This document shows, piece by piece, positions 7,332 to 16,873 of a stretch of DNA of 17,500 nucleotides. The stretch's first letter is position 1. Every line of letters begins with the position of its first letter. The notes under the pieces were generated by a model. The model made no database searches and had not been told where the DNA came from. It saw nothing but the letters and a program-made list of their open reading frames with translations. The DNA is from Trachelipus rathkii (taxonomy: Eukaryota; Arthropoda; Malacostraca; Isopoda; Trachelipodidae). The stretch spans positions 1-17,500 of the forward strand of contig JABUQX010113468.1 of NCBI GenBank assembly GCA_015478945.1, read 5' to 3'. Made by a program: the position numbers and the translations under genes.

Positions 7332-9830
7332 TTAAGATGAGGGGGTTATATTTTGAGGATGTCTTTCATAATATAGTTGTTCAATTTTTTTGATGGTTGG
7401 AGAATGAAATTTTAAAAGCTTGTGTTGCAAATAGTCTAATTTATGTTCACCTTGCATATTATTGAAATTATTGAAATTGTGTATGCAATAGGTTTCAATT
7501 AATTTTCTTTTTTGATGGTTGGAGATGTTGATTAGATTTTGCATGGAATTGATGTTGATAGAGTGGTTGAATTGTGATCTGTGTGTGGTTAGTGATGAAT
7601 TTTGAGTGTCGTTTTGTAGATCATCTGAGTGTTGACTTTTTCTTCTGGTGAAGTTGTTTGTTTCGCCTATGTATGTTTTTGTGCAATGGTTGCAAGGTAT
7701 GGTGTATATACATTGTAGAGGTTCGGGGGGTGGTTTTGGTGGATGGAAGAGTTTTTTTAAAGGGAGAGCATTGGTGGAAGTGAGTGTGATGTTTTGGGGT
7801 ATGTATTTTTTAAGGTTTTGTGTATTTTTTAGAGGGATGGGAAGGTAGGAGGTGTTTTGAGGATTGTTAGTTGGGGGGGGAATGGTATTGTTATTATAGT
7901 ATTTTGATCTTGCTTTTTTGTAAGCTTTATTGATGATGTATGTAGGATATTGTAGTTTGGTGAACGTATTTCGGATAAGATTATTCTCTTTGTTAAGATT
8001 GATGGGAGAGCAGATTCTGAGGGCTCTAATGTATAGTGCAGTGAGGGTGGCTATTTTTATGGAAGTGGAATGCGAGGAGAACCAGTGTATGTAAGAGGGA
8101 TTGGAGGTAGGTTTTCGGTATACAGAAAAGCTGAGGTTGAAAGAGTTGTGCCAAGAGATTAGTGTGTCTAAGAAAGGAAGTGTGGAGTTGTGAGGGTATT
8201 CTAATGTATATTGTATGGAAGGATGTATGTTATTAATGTGTTGTAATATGTTGGTGGGGTCTATGTTGTGTGGTAAGGATACGAAAATGTCATCAACATA
8301 GCGGTGCCAGTTGGAATTTTGGAGTTCAGGAAGAGGAAGGATATGGTAGAGTTCTGTGAGTTCCATGTATATATTGCTTAGAGTAGGTGACAAAGGGGAT
8401 CCCATGCTGAGTCCGTTTTTTTGTAGGAAGAATGAATTTTGGAATTGGAAAAAACTATGTTCTAAAGAGAGATGTATTAAGTTTAGTAGAAGTGGAAGAG
8501 GATATGAGAGCTGTATGTTGTTATTAAGAATGTGTTGTTCTAGCATATTGAGGGTTGTATGGACTGGGACAGAAGTGAATAATGAGGTGACATCAAAACT
8601 GTAAAAGTTGTGTGTGCAAGGATTTAAATTACGTATTTTTTGTATGAAGTCTATGGAATTGGTTATGTGTGTTTTAGAGATATTGTTTATGAGAGGTTTT
8701 AGTTGTGTTGAAAGCCAGGCTGACAGTTTATAGGTGGGGCAGTTGGTGTTGGAGATGATAGGACGGAGAGGAATGTTGGGCTTGTGTAGTTTGGGTATTC
8801 CGTAGAATTGGGACAGATTTGACATTTGTGCTTTTAGTGATGTGTGGAGGTTTGGAAAATCTTTGCATAGGGATTTAAGTTTTTTATTAAAAGTATTAAA
8901 GGAATTGTTGAGTGGGTTACTTTGTAATTTGGTATAGGTGGTATTGTCAGATAATATATTGTTGCATTTGTCAATGTAGTCTGCAGTATTGAGAATGACT
9001 ATGTTTTGTCCTTTATCAGATCTTGTTATGGTTATATCACTGTTATTTTTTAATTTGTGTAATGCAGTATAGAATTTTTTCGGGAGAAGATTGATGTTTT
9101 TTGAAATGTTTATTTGTTGGAGTAGTATGCCTTTTAGTATGTCTTTATTTAATTCGGGGTTGTTGTAATGCTTTGTCCAAAAATCATAGTCATTAATAAA
9201 ATTTAATATAGGGTCTGATTTTTCTATTGCAAAGGATAGGCCGTAGCCTAGTATTATGGTTTCATCGTGGGTGAGGTTGTAATTTGATTGGTTATTGATG
9301 ATATTTGGGTTAGAGAATTTACACCAGTTACTATTGCGAAAGATTAGTTCAAGTTTTCTGTTTAAGTTGATTTTCTTTTTTCTTACGAGATGATCTTTTT
9401 TCCTGTGTGCTAGTTGTAGTATATCGGTGAAACCTTGTAATTGGTTGGGGTATAGGTTATACCAGTTAGTTTGTAGTTGACGAAAGTTTCTTGTACAAAT
9501 TCTAAACGATGATTTGATTTCTATTTTTATATCTTGAATTTTTCTTTTTAGTAATTCTTTTTCGAAATCTGTGATGGGATTGTTATTATTAGTTTTCTTC
9601 CATGCGGCGTTTGTCATTGTTTTCGGGATAATGAGGTTATCTAGACAATTTTTTATAAATTGTAATTGAGTTTTTTTAAGGTTGCTTCTTATGAGTTGCT
9701 GTTGATATTTCCTAAAGTGTACTCTAATAGCTTGCTGCATGATGCCTTTGCTGGTAACGGGTATGATAGTTATTAAAGATAATCTACTCTTGACGTAGTT
9801 TGTATTTATTAGTTGCGAACCCTTTGGCAT
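7332..9830 (-). CDS. Penelope-like element polyprotein: reverse transcriptase plus GIY-YIG endonuclease, intact
   Basis: Uninterrupted 832 codons, a normal length for an endonuclease-bearing PLE. It copies element RNA into DNA at a nicked target in the nucleus. Domains: basic N-terminal region (1-180); RT entry motif YGIPKLHK (343-350) and RPIIS (356-360); motif A FDVTSLF with catalytic Asp413; motif B GLSMGSPLSP (473-482); motif C YVDD (511-514) with Asp513/514; LPFLDTLI (551-558); the PLE-typical YRKPT (571-575) followed by YIHWFSSHS. A linker leads to the GIY-YIG nuclease: Ile708-Tyr709, YIG at 720-722, Arg730, His734 and Glu779. Cys707/713/716 may help bind zinc. All expected catalytic residues are visible. 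The chosen ATG (9830-9828) is the one repeated in the pseudo-LTR. The product is rich in Asn, Ile and Leu, with a coding strand markedly poor in G. Expression is unproven. Confidence 0.93.
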   Translation of the reverse strand: MPKGSQLINTNYVKSRLSLITIIPVTSKGIMQQAIRVHFRKYQQQLIRSNLKKTQLQFIKNCLDNLIIPKTMTNAAWKKTNNNNPITDFEKELLKRKIQDIKIEIKSSFRICTRNFRQLQTNWYNLYPNQLQGFTDILQLAHRKKDHLVRKKKINLNRKLELIFRNSNWCKFSNPNIINNQSNYNLTHDETIILGYGLSFAIEKSDPILNFINDYDFWTKHYNNPELNKDILKGILLQQINISKNINLLPKKFYTALHKLKNNSDITITRSDKGQNIVILNTADYIDKCNNILSDNTTYTKLQSNPLNNSFNTFNKKLKSLCKDFPNLHTSLKAQMSNLSQFYGIPKLHKPNIPLRPIISNTNCPTYKLSAWLSTQLKPLINNISKTHITNSIDFIQKIRNLNPCTHNFYSFDVTSLFTSVPVHTTLNMLEQHILNNNIQLSYPLPLLLNLIHLSLEHSFFQFQNSFFLQKNGLSMGSPLSPTLSNIYMELTELYHILPLPELQNSNWHRYVDDIFVSLPHNIDPTNILQHINNIHPSIQYTLEYPHNSTLPFLDTLISWHNSFNLSFSVYRKPTSNPSYIHWFSSHSTSIKIATLTALYIRALRICSPINLNKENNLIRNTFTKLQYPTYIINKAYKKARSKYYNNNTIPPPTNNPQNTSYLPIPLKNTQNLKKYIPQNITLTSTNALPLKKLFHPPKPPPEPLQCIYTIPCNHCTKTYIGETNNFTRRKSQHSDDLQNDTQNSSLTTHRSQFNHSININSMQNLINISNHQKRKLIETYCIHNFNNFNNMQGEHKLDYLQHKLLKFHSPTIKKIEQLYYERHPQNITPSS

Positions 9831-10247
9831 AAAGCAAAACTATAATTTAAAATGAATTTATTAATACACTTGAAACATAATTAAAGTTAAAACAATGTTA
9901 AAATGTTTCTATATTCCATGAGTTAATGGTATTATTTAAAACAAATTGCAAAAGTCTTTCGCTTCATATCAAGAAGCCTCATTCGGCTGCCTCTATGTTT
10001 AAAACACCAACTCTGGAATATGACTGAACAAAAATATTTCGAAGAATCTGGTGCTGAATTTTTATTTTTCATGAGCAATGACATGGGTAGTTAAGTGGTT
10101 GAAAATATTTGTCCGTTGGATTTTATATTATGTGTATTCGAAAAATAACTTAGGAAAAATTATGAACTTGTTCTGAATTGGGGTACGATATAGCAATTAC
10201 TTATTGTAAGGATATAGGGGGAGGGGGAGGGGGGGAGAGAAAGAAGA
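9771..10247 (-). repeat. PLE pseudo-LTR, internal copy shared by copies A and B
   Basis: The 3' UTR of copy A and at the same time the 5' leader of copy B, matching 6853-7331 at a fixed 2916-bp offset. From 9830 it passes seamlessly into the intact ORF. Any promoter for copy B would be expected here, but I cannot point to a defined one. Confidence 0.85.
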
Positions 10248-11181
10248 TTAAGATGAGGGGGTTATATTTTGAGGATGTCTTTCATAATATAGTTGTTCAA
10301 TTTTTTTGATGGTTGGAGAATGAAATTTTAAAAGCTTGTGTTGCAAATAGTCTAATTTATGTTCACCTTGCATATTATTGAAATTATTGAAATTGTGTAT
10401 GCAATAGGTTTCAATTAATTTTCTTTTTTGATGGTTGGAGATGTTGATTAGATTTTGCATGGAATTGATGTTGATAGAGTGGTTGAATTGTGATCTGTGT
10501 GTGGTTAGTGATGAATTTTGAGTGTCTTTTTCTAGATCATCTGAGTGTTGACTTTTTCTTCTGGTGAAGTTGTTTGTTTCGCCTATGTATGTTTTTGTGC
10601 AATGGTTGCAAGGTATGGTGTATATACATTGTAGAGGTTCGGGGGGTGGTTTTGGTGGATGGAAGAGTTTTTTTAAAGGGAGAGCATTGGTGGAAGTGAG
10701 TGTGATGTTTTGGGGTATGTATTTTTTAAGGTTTTGTGTATTTTTTAGAGGGATGGGAAGGTAGGAGGTGTTTTGAGGATTGTTAGTTGGGGGGGGAATG
10801 GTATTGTTATTATAGTATTTTGATCTTGCTTTTTTGTAAGCTTTATTGATGATGTATGTAGGATATTGTAGTTTGGTGAACGTATTTCGGATAAGATTAT
10901 TCTCTTTGTTAAGATTGATGGGAGAGCAGATTCTGAGGGCTCTAATGTATAGTGCAGTGAGGGTGGCTATTTTTATGGAAGTGGAATGCGAGGAGAACCA
11001 GTGTATGTAAGAGGGATTGGAGGTAGGTTTTCGGTATACAGAAAAGCTGAGGTTGAAAGAGTTGTGCCAAGAGATTAGTGTGTCTAAGAAAGGAAGTGTG
11101 GAGTTGTGAGGGTATTCTAATGTATATTGTATGGAAGGATGTATGTTATTAATGTGTTGTAATATGTTGGTGGGGTCTATG
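10248..11181 (-). pseudogene. Penelope-like element, 5'-truncated copy A (C-terminal RT and GIY-YIG only)
   Basis: Equivalent to residues 523-832 of the intact copy. It starts at IDPTN, just after the missing YVDD motif, so RT motifs A, B and C are gone. It keeps LPFLDTLI, YRKPT and the complete GIY-YIG nuclease. The frame stays open through the junction but has no ATG; the upstream residues come from filler. By eye it differs from copy B at 10527 and 10532, giving Leu-Glu-Lys-Asp instead of Leu-Gln-Asn-Asp in the endonuclease. It cannot encode a working reverse transcriptase. Its role in the array is as the upstream tandem partner of copy B, as in Penelope arrays formed during integration. 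Confidence 0.9.
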
Positions 11182-11193
11182 ACAAACAATGAC
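11182..11193. other. Head-to-head junction filler between PLE copies A and C
   Basis: Twelve bases (ACAAACAATGAC) not found at the matching places of the intact copy. Homology to copy A stops at 11181, and homology to copy C starts at the AAAAGATC at 11194. GACAAA is repeated at 11181-11186 and 11191-11196, giving a 10-bp-spaced microduplication across the joint. This suggests end joining or template switching. Confidence 0.75.
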
Positions 11194-13261
11194 AAAAGAT
11201 CATCTCGTAAGAAAAAAGAAGATCAACTTAAATAGAAAACTTGAACTAATCTTTCGCAATAGTAACTGGTGTAAATTCTCTAACCCAAATATCATCAATA
11301 ACCAATCAAATTACAACCTCACCCACGATGAAACCATAATACTAGGCTACGGCCTATCCTTTGCAATAGAAAAATCAGACCCTATATTAAATTTTATTAA
11401 TGACTATGATTTTTGGACAAAGCATTACAACAACCCCGAATTAAATAAAGACATACTAAAAGGCATACTACTCCAACAAATAAACATTTCAAAAAACATC
11501 AATCTTCTCCCGAAAAAATTCTATACTGCATTACACAAATTAAAAAATAACAGTGATATAACCATAACAAGATCTGATAAAGGACAAAACATAGTCATTC
11601 TCAATACTGCAGACTACATTGACAAATGCAACAATATATTATCTGACAATACCACCTATACCAAATTACAAAGTAACCCACTCAACAATTCCTTTAATAC
11701 TTTTAATAAAAAACTTAAATCCCTATGCAAAGATTTTCCAAACCTCCACACATCACTAAAAGCACAAATGTCAAATCTGTCCCAATTCTACGGAATACCC
11801 AAACTACACAAGCCCAACATTCCTCTCCGTCCTATCATCTCCAACACCAACTGCCCCACCTATAAACTGTCAGCCTGGCTTTCAACACAACTAAAACCTC
11901 TCATAAACAATATCTCTAAAACACACATAACCAATTCCATAGACTTCATACAAAAAATACGTAATTTAAATCCTTGCACACACAACTTTTACAGTTTTGA
12001 TGTCACCTCATTATTCACTTCTGTCCCAGTCCATACAACCCTCAATATGCTAGAACAACACATTCTTAATAACAACATACAGCTCTCATATCCTCTTCCA
12101 CTTCTACTAAACTTAATACATCTCTCTTTAGAACATAGTTTTTTCCAATTCCAAAATTCATTCTTCCTACAAAAAAACGGACTCAGCATGGGATCCCCTT
12201 TGTCACCTACTCTAAGCAATATATACATGGAACTCACAGAACTCTACCATATCCTTCCTCTTCCTGAACTCCAAAATTCCAACTGGCACCGCTATGTTGA
12301 TGACATTTTCGTATCCTTACCACACAACATAGACCCCACCAACATATTACAACACATTAATAACATACATCCTTCCATACAATATACATTAGAATACCCT
12401 CACAACTCCACACTTCCTTTCTTAGACACACTAATCTCTTGGCACAACTCTTTCAACCTCAGCTTTTCTGTATACCGAAAACCTACCTCCAATCCCTCTT
12501 ACATACACTGGTTCTCCTCGCATTCCACTTCCATAAAAATAGCCACCCTCACTGCACTATACATTAGAGCCCTCAGAATCTGCTCTCCCATCAATCTTAA
12601 CAAAGAGAATAATCTTATCCGAAATACGTTCACCAAACTACAATATCCTACATACATCATCAATAAAGCTTACAAAAAAGCAAGATCAAAATACTATAAT
12701 AACAATACCATTCCCCCCCCAACTAACAATCCTCAAAACACCTCCTACCTTCCCATCCCTCTAAAAAATACACAAAACCTTAAAAAATACATACCCCAAA
12801 ACATCACACTCACTTCCACCAATGCTCTCCCTTTAAAAAAACTCTTCCATCCACCAAAACCACCCCCCGAACCTCTACAATGTATATACACCATACCTTG
12901 CAACCATTGCACAAAAACATACATAGGCGAAACAAACAACTTCACCAGAAGAAAAAGTCAACACTCAGATGATCTACAAAACGACACTCAAAATTCATCA
13001 CTAACCACACACAGATCACAATTCAACCACTCTATCAACATCAATTCCATGCAAAATCTAATCAACATCTCCAACCATCAAAAAAGAAAATTAATTGAAA
13101 CCTATTGCATACACAATTTCAATAATTTCAATAATATGCAAGGTGAACATAAATTAGACTATTTGCAACACAAGCTTTTAAAATTTCATTCTCCAACCAT
13201 CAAAAAAATTGAACAACTATATTATGAAAGACATCCTCAAAATATAACCCCCTCATCTTAA
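11194..13261 (+). pseudogene. Penelope-like element, 5'-truncated inverted copy C (RT and GIY-YIG intact)
   Basis: Equivalent to residues 145-832 of the intact copy, in the opposite orientation. An ATG created by the junction filler (11189-11191) opens 690 codons through to TAA at 13259-13261. All RT motifs (YGIPKLHK, FDVTSLF, GLSMGSPLSP, YVDD) and the GIY-YIG nuclease residues are present. It lacks the N-terminal 144 residues and the natural leader, so I treat it as a truncated copy. The protein is otherwise identical to copy B as far as I can compare. The 3' UTR runs 13262-13693 and ends in MPKGS codons before (TA)n. Confidence 0.9.
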
Positions 13262-13693
13262 TCTTCTTTCTCTCCCCCCCTTCCCCTCCCCCTATATCCT
13301 TACAATAAGTAATTGCTATATCGTACCCCAATTCAGAACAAGTTCATAATTTTTCCTAAGTTATTTTTCGAATACACATAATATAAAATCCAACGGACAA
13401 ATATTTTCAACCACTTAACTACCCATGTCATTGCTCATGAAAAATAAAAATTCAGCACCAGATTCTTCGAAATATTTTTGTTCAGTCATATTCCAGAGTT
13501 GGTGTTTTAAACATAGAGGCAGCCGAATGAGGCTTCTTGATATGAAGCGAAAGACTTTTGCAATTTGTTTTAAATAATACCATTAACTCATGGAATATAG
13601 AAACATTTTAACATTGTTTTAACTTTAATTATGTTTCAAGTGTATTAATAAATTCATTTTAAATTATATTTTTTCTTTATGCCAAAGGGTTCA
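13262..13693 (+). repeat. PLE 3' UTR/pseudo-LTR of inverted copy C
   Basis: Reverse complement of 6870-7331 with few changes, for example two substitutions just before the terminal ATG and one in the C-rich tract. It ends after ATGCCAAAGGGTTCACAA, shorter than the corresponding end of copy B by about ten codons, and enters (TA)n. Confidence 0.85.
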
Positions 13694-13696
13694 CAA

Positions 13697-13699
<3 letters not shown>

Positions 13700-13770
<71 letters not shown>

Positions 13771-13786
13771 ATGATATATATATATC

Positions 13787-13831
<45 letters not shown>

Positions 13832-13846
13832 TTTCTTTCTTTCTTC
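13700..13846. repeat. (TA)n followed by (TTTC)n
   Basis: (TA)n at about 13700-13829 directly after the PLE 3' end, then four or so TTTC units. The adjacent 13847-14039 shows no gene I recognise; it may be the 3' tail of the neighbouring minus-strand LINE remnant. Confidence 0.92.
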
Positions 13847-14039
13847 ATCTTCCTCTTTGCCCCAGATTGGGGTAAGGTGCGCTAACAAGCATCGGAAAAG
13901 AAAAGCAATAGGAGAACATGACAAAGTCGAAAAATGAAAGCCCAGCCTTACCGCTCCCCTTCAGTACCATTATTAGTGAGAAGCTCGTCACAGGACGAAA
14001 TCCACCCTAGAGCATTCATGGGACCGCGACGGACCATCA

Positions 14040-14410
14040 CATATGGTAAATCGTCAATGTAAGGCTTCATCCCTGGCCCAGGTGGGCCACAAACATGCCC
14101 CCATACAAAACCCCCATTCTCTCGTATCATGCACCTTTATTCTCGCCCTCTGCCAAACTCACATTTCTCTCCTCAGACATTCGTTCACCGACTCAATCCA
14201 CTTTCTCTTCGGTCTCCCAGCGGTCGTTCCCAACACACTCTCCACTATACATCGGCTTAACCAACCGTTCATTCATCCTTTCCACAGGACCAAACCATCT
14301 CAACATACTTTCATTTATTTTCTCTTTTACCCTTTCTTCACACCAGACAACTCTCTAATTACGTTCATTCCTCATTTTATATTAATTCTTTCACACCTAG
14401 CATGCCCTAA
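14040..14410 (-). pseudogene. LINE reverse transcriptase C-terminal remnant
   Basis: On the minus strand, in changing frames: GVKERVKEKINE (about 14343-14309), RWFGPVERMNERLVK (about 14307-14262), GRPKRKWIESVNECLRRE (about 14218-14165) and KVHDTREWG (about 14137-14111). This order matches the C-terminal tail of many arthropod LINE polymerases: Leu-Arg-Trp-Phe-Gly-His-Val-Glu-Arg-Met, then a Gly-Arg-Pro-Arg-Lys-like strip and a Asp-Arg-x-Glu-Trp end. No RT core is present, and frameshifts and stops separate the blocks. It is a dead fragment, of a different type from the LINE at 3838-5468. Confidence 0.7.
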
Positions 14411-14417
14411 GATTTGT

Positions 14418-14482
14418 TATATATATATTATATATATATATATATAATATATTATATATATATATATATAATATATATATAT

Positions 14483-14546
<64 letters not shown>
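14418..14546. repeat. (TA)n microsatellite
   Basis: Near-perfect (TA)n separating the LINE tail from the hAT remnant. Confidence 0.95.
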
Positions 14547-14548
<2 letters not shown>

Positions 14549-14689
14549 TTTTCTTGACCAAAAAGGGAATAAAGTATTATATCATAATAGTAATTCTAAA
14601 ATACAATAAATTGTGTCATTTTATATATGAAAATCATTCTTCAAATTGTCTTAACAACAAAATGATTGATAACTTCCTCCGTTTATATT

Positions 14690-15570
14690 GTGTAACAATA
14701 ATGAACACTCATTGAAACCAATTATGTTAGTCTTTCCTTTCTTGTAGAATTGAGAAACCATGTTTTGAGCCTTTTCAGAGTAGAGAAAATATCCTTTACT
14801 AATGCAGTTGTGGGTGAGATATATGCTAAAATCTTCGACAATCCAAATGCGACTGTGAAGGTCAAATTCTATAAAATTCGAAAATTTTTAATAGATATAG
14901 ATTAAATGGCTTTACTAAGATTGTTAAGTATGGATCTATGGCTGAAGTATTTGCTCTCTAACTTGTGTGAAAAATCATCAAGAATTGGAATTGCTAAATA
15001 TTCCTTTTTCATTTTACATTGATTCTGACATTTGGGCATTCTCAAAGGTTTATGAACAGAAAGCAGAAGTTCTGTTGCAACTTCTAAAATGCTTGAAAAC
15101 CTTTCCAAAAACCATTACATTTCCAATATGATTAAGAGCATTTGTTGTCAATAATGATAAAGACTGCAATGTGGTACGTAAGGGAAGAGTGAAAGAGGGT
15201 GAAATTGAAGTCATAATTAAACTTATAATCAATTCATCTATGATTACAAGCTTCAAAAGATGTTTAATACCATGATTAATCTCAAGCCCGTCTAAAGCTT
15301 CAGCAATTGCCTTAAAAACCTTTTCTAAATCACAACAATTCATCGCAACTTTCTACACACCTTGTTTCACGCATTCGTGTTAGTTTTCTTCCATATTGTC
15401 ACGGGGAATATATTTCCTACTTTTCCTATTAGAATAGTTGTCCTCATTGGTGACCTCAAATAGTATCCAGTTGTTTTAACTGTGACAATAAAGTTTGCAA
15501 AGTGTCGCAATCCACGTAAATGTGAACAGCAATGAACAAATATACAATAGCGCTGGATACTTTCGACAGC
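14690..15570 (-). pseudogene. hAT transposase remnant, C-terminal half
   Basis: Minus-strand blocks in hAT order. A TRxVES/CDELL-like strip near 15380-15340 corresponds to the family's Glu-Thr-Arg-Trp-x-x-Arg. Next is FKAIAEALDGLE (about 15316-15281), then IIDELIISLIM and PLRTTLQSL. After a frame change come ILDDFSHKLESKYFSHRSIL (about 14985-14926), then DIFSTLKRLKTW (about 14791-14756) followed by ERL. The last strip is the C-terminal hAT dimerisation domain. Stops and frame changes make it non-functional. Together with the end-like sequence at 15801-15842 it suggests one hAT copy reading leftward, flanked by (TA)n. It belongs to the same broad ZMYM1-like group as the 2-733 remnant but is probably a different copy. 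Confidence 0.75.
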
Positions 15571-15585
15571 TTGAACACCTCAAAC

Positions 15586-15587
<2 letters not shown>

Positions 15588-15677
<90 letters not shown>
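15588..15677. repeat. (CAT)30 trinucleotide repeat
   Basis: Ninety bases of perfect CAT repeat, 30 units. Reading frames through it give poly-His, poly-Ile or, on the other strand, poly-Met; none is supported as a protein. Confidence 0.97.
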
Positions 15678-15800
15678 ATCGTTGTTCACTCAGAAAGTCA
15701 TTTTTTGTTTAACCTTCGTAGTTTTGCTTTTACTAAAAATTCTCTTTTTATCTTTTCAACGGCCAATAAACCTAACAAATATTCACCAACATAAAAATTA

Positions 15801-15842
15801 TTTTTGGGGGGTCAGACCCCTGAACCCCTTAGCTACGGCCTT
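15801..15842 (-). repeat. hAT-like terminal inverted repeat end
   Basis: Read on the minus strand from 15842: GGCCGTAGCTAAGGGGTTC, then a GGGGTC/GACCCC self-complementary pair, then a purine run. This is the style of many invertebrate hAT termini (CAGGGCCGTAGC...). The leading CAG is lost into (TA)n. It lies at the 5' side of the hAT remnant reading leftward. No matching far end or target duplication was found. Confidence 0.5.
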
Positions 15843-15971
<129 letters not shown>

Positions 15972-16348
15972 TTGATTAGAATAACCATTTAAAGAAAAAT
16001 TTCCCCCCCATTTTTAGACCATATTATCAAGTAGAACTTCTGGTTGAGCGCACCTTGAGCGTTCAGTTTATTACGTTTTATAGATTGTGATGGTGTTGAA
16101 CGTGATTGGAATGTGAATGTTAGAGTCACTAGAGATTCACTTTAACTCATTTTGAACTTAGTTTATTTAATTAGTTGATCGTGTCGATTCCCATTCAATA
16201 AAACATGTTTTAATTTTACCTAGATAGTGGGTGGAGTGTGAGCGTCACCTGAGCTTCAGTTGAACGTAGTATGGGCGTTGGTTTTTCCTCATTGATATCA
16301 TTTTCGTAAAATATATTTCAGCATTAATTATATTTGGTCTCTCTCTCC

Positions 16349-16399
16349 ATATATATATATATATAGTATATATATATTTATTATATATTTATAATATAT

Positions 16400-16481
<82 letters not shown>
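16349..16481. repeat. (TA)n microsatellite
   Basis: (TA)n with a few interruptions, downstream of the carboxypeptidase 3' end. Confidence 0.95.
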
Positions 16482-16482
<1 letters not shown>

Positions 16483-16546
16483 CTTTTTTTATGAAACCAT
16501 TGAAAGGAAAAATGATAAATTATATTTATAGTCTCCTAGAAATTTT

Positions 16547-16552
16547 TTTATT
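16547..16552 (-). promoter_or_regulatory. Candidate polyadenylation signal AATAAA
   Basis: AATAAA on the minus strand, 77 nt past the carboxypeptidase stop codon, a plausible spacing for a short 3' UTR. In AT-rich DNA the hexamer can occur by chance. Confidence 0.45.
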
Positions 16553-16629
16553 AACAAGCTTGATTAATGAACTACATTACAATTCTTTTAAACATTAATA
16601 GATTAAAGAATTTAAGTAGTTAACATTCA

Positions 16630-16809
16630 TTACTGAGGATAAGGTTCGTTATTGAGGAAGGAAGTAATCATTACAAGAGCTTCTTCAGGTTTGAATTGAG
16701 GTACCATATGACCTGACCCTTTGACCGTAACGAAGTCCAGGTATTCGTATTTTTCGACGTATCCTGCTATTTGACCTTCCACTCTCCAATCTCTTCGGGC
16801 TTCGGTTTC
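16630..16809 (-). CDS. Serine carboxypeptidase (S10, cathepsin A-like), last coding exon
   Basis: Fifty-nine codons plus TAA (16632-16630). The reading includes RRDWRVEGQIAGYVEKY, then LDFVTVKGSGHMVPQFKPEEA and a FLNNEPYP end. GSGHMVP carries the catalytic His of the S10 Ser-Asp-His triad (His34 of this exon). The pattern Gln-Ile-Ala-Gly-(Tyr/Phe)-Val...Gly-His-Met-Val-Pro fits cathepsin A/lysosomal protective protein. The enzyme removes C-terminal residues from peptides in lysosomes and, in vertebrates, stabilises lysosomal glycosidases. The exon begins in phase 0 at GAA (16809) after an AG acceptor. The reading frame upstream of it is intron. Ser, Asp and the signal peptide lie in exons outside the window. 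It could be another S10 paralogue such as CPVL or SCPEP1. Confidence 0.85.
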   Translation of the reverse strand, partial: ETEARRDWRVEGQIAGYVEKYEYLDFVTVKGSGHMVPQFKPEEALVMITSFLNNEPYPQ

Positions 16810-16825
16810 CTGAAAGATAAAAATT
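16810..16825 (-). promoter_or_regulatory. 3' splice acceptor of the carboxypeptidase exon
   Basis: The minus strand reads a T-rich tract (TTTTTATCTTTCAG) ending in AG at 16811-16810, exactly where similarity to the S10 family begins. It sets the exon start at 16809. Confidence 0.75.
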
Positions 16826-16873
16826 TTTGTGTTAATGGTATAATGGTATAATGGAGGTTTTTGATACCTCACC

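Larger units (their letters stand above)
6853..13693. mobile_element. Penelope-like element cluster: tandem pair plus inverted copy
   Basis: Three copies of one PLE. Copy B (minus) has its 3' end at about 6853 and its start codon at 9830-9828. Copy A (minus, 5'-truncated, 9771-11181) lies directly upstream in head-to-tail tandem, with a constant offset of 2916 bp (for example 6870 to 9786 and 8265 to 11181). Copy C (plus, 5'-truncated) covers 11194-13693. A and C meet head to head across 12 bp. The copies are nearly identical by eye, so the complex is young or homogenised. Tandem copies with pseudo-LTRs and inverted 5'-truncated partners are a known Penelope hallmark. The whole complex is flanked by (TA)n on both sides. 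Confidence 0.92.

Noticed and set aside
7648..7848. Opposite-strand ORFs over the PLE (also 8356-8604, 10564-10764, 11989-12237, 12745-12945)
   Set aside because: Shadows of the RT/GIY-YIG frame. They recur only because the element recurs.
15456..15794. Poly-His, poly-Ile and poly-Met reading frames
   Set aside because: Produced by the (CAT)30 repeat on either strand; no protein family resemblance outside the repeat except weak hAT similarity on the minus strand.
16810..16872. Extension of the carboxypeptidase coding frame upstream to an ATG at 16872
   Set aside because: The added residues resemble nothing in the S10 family, and a good acceptor (T-rich tract plus AG) sits exactly at the similarity boundary.
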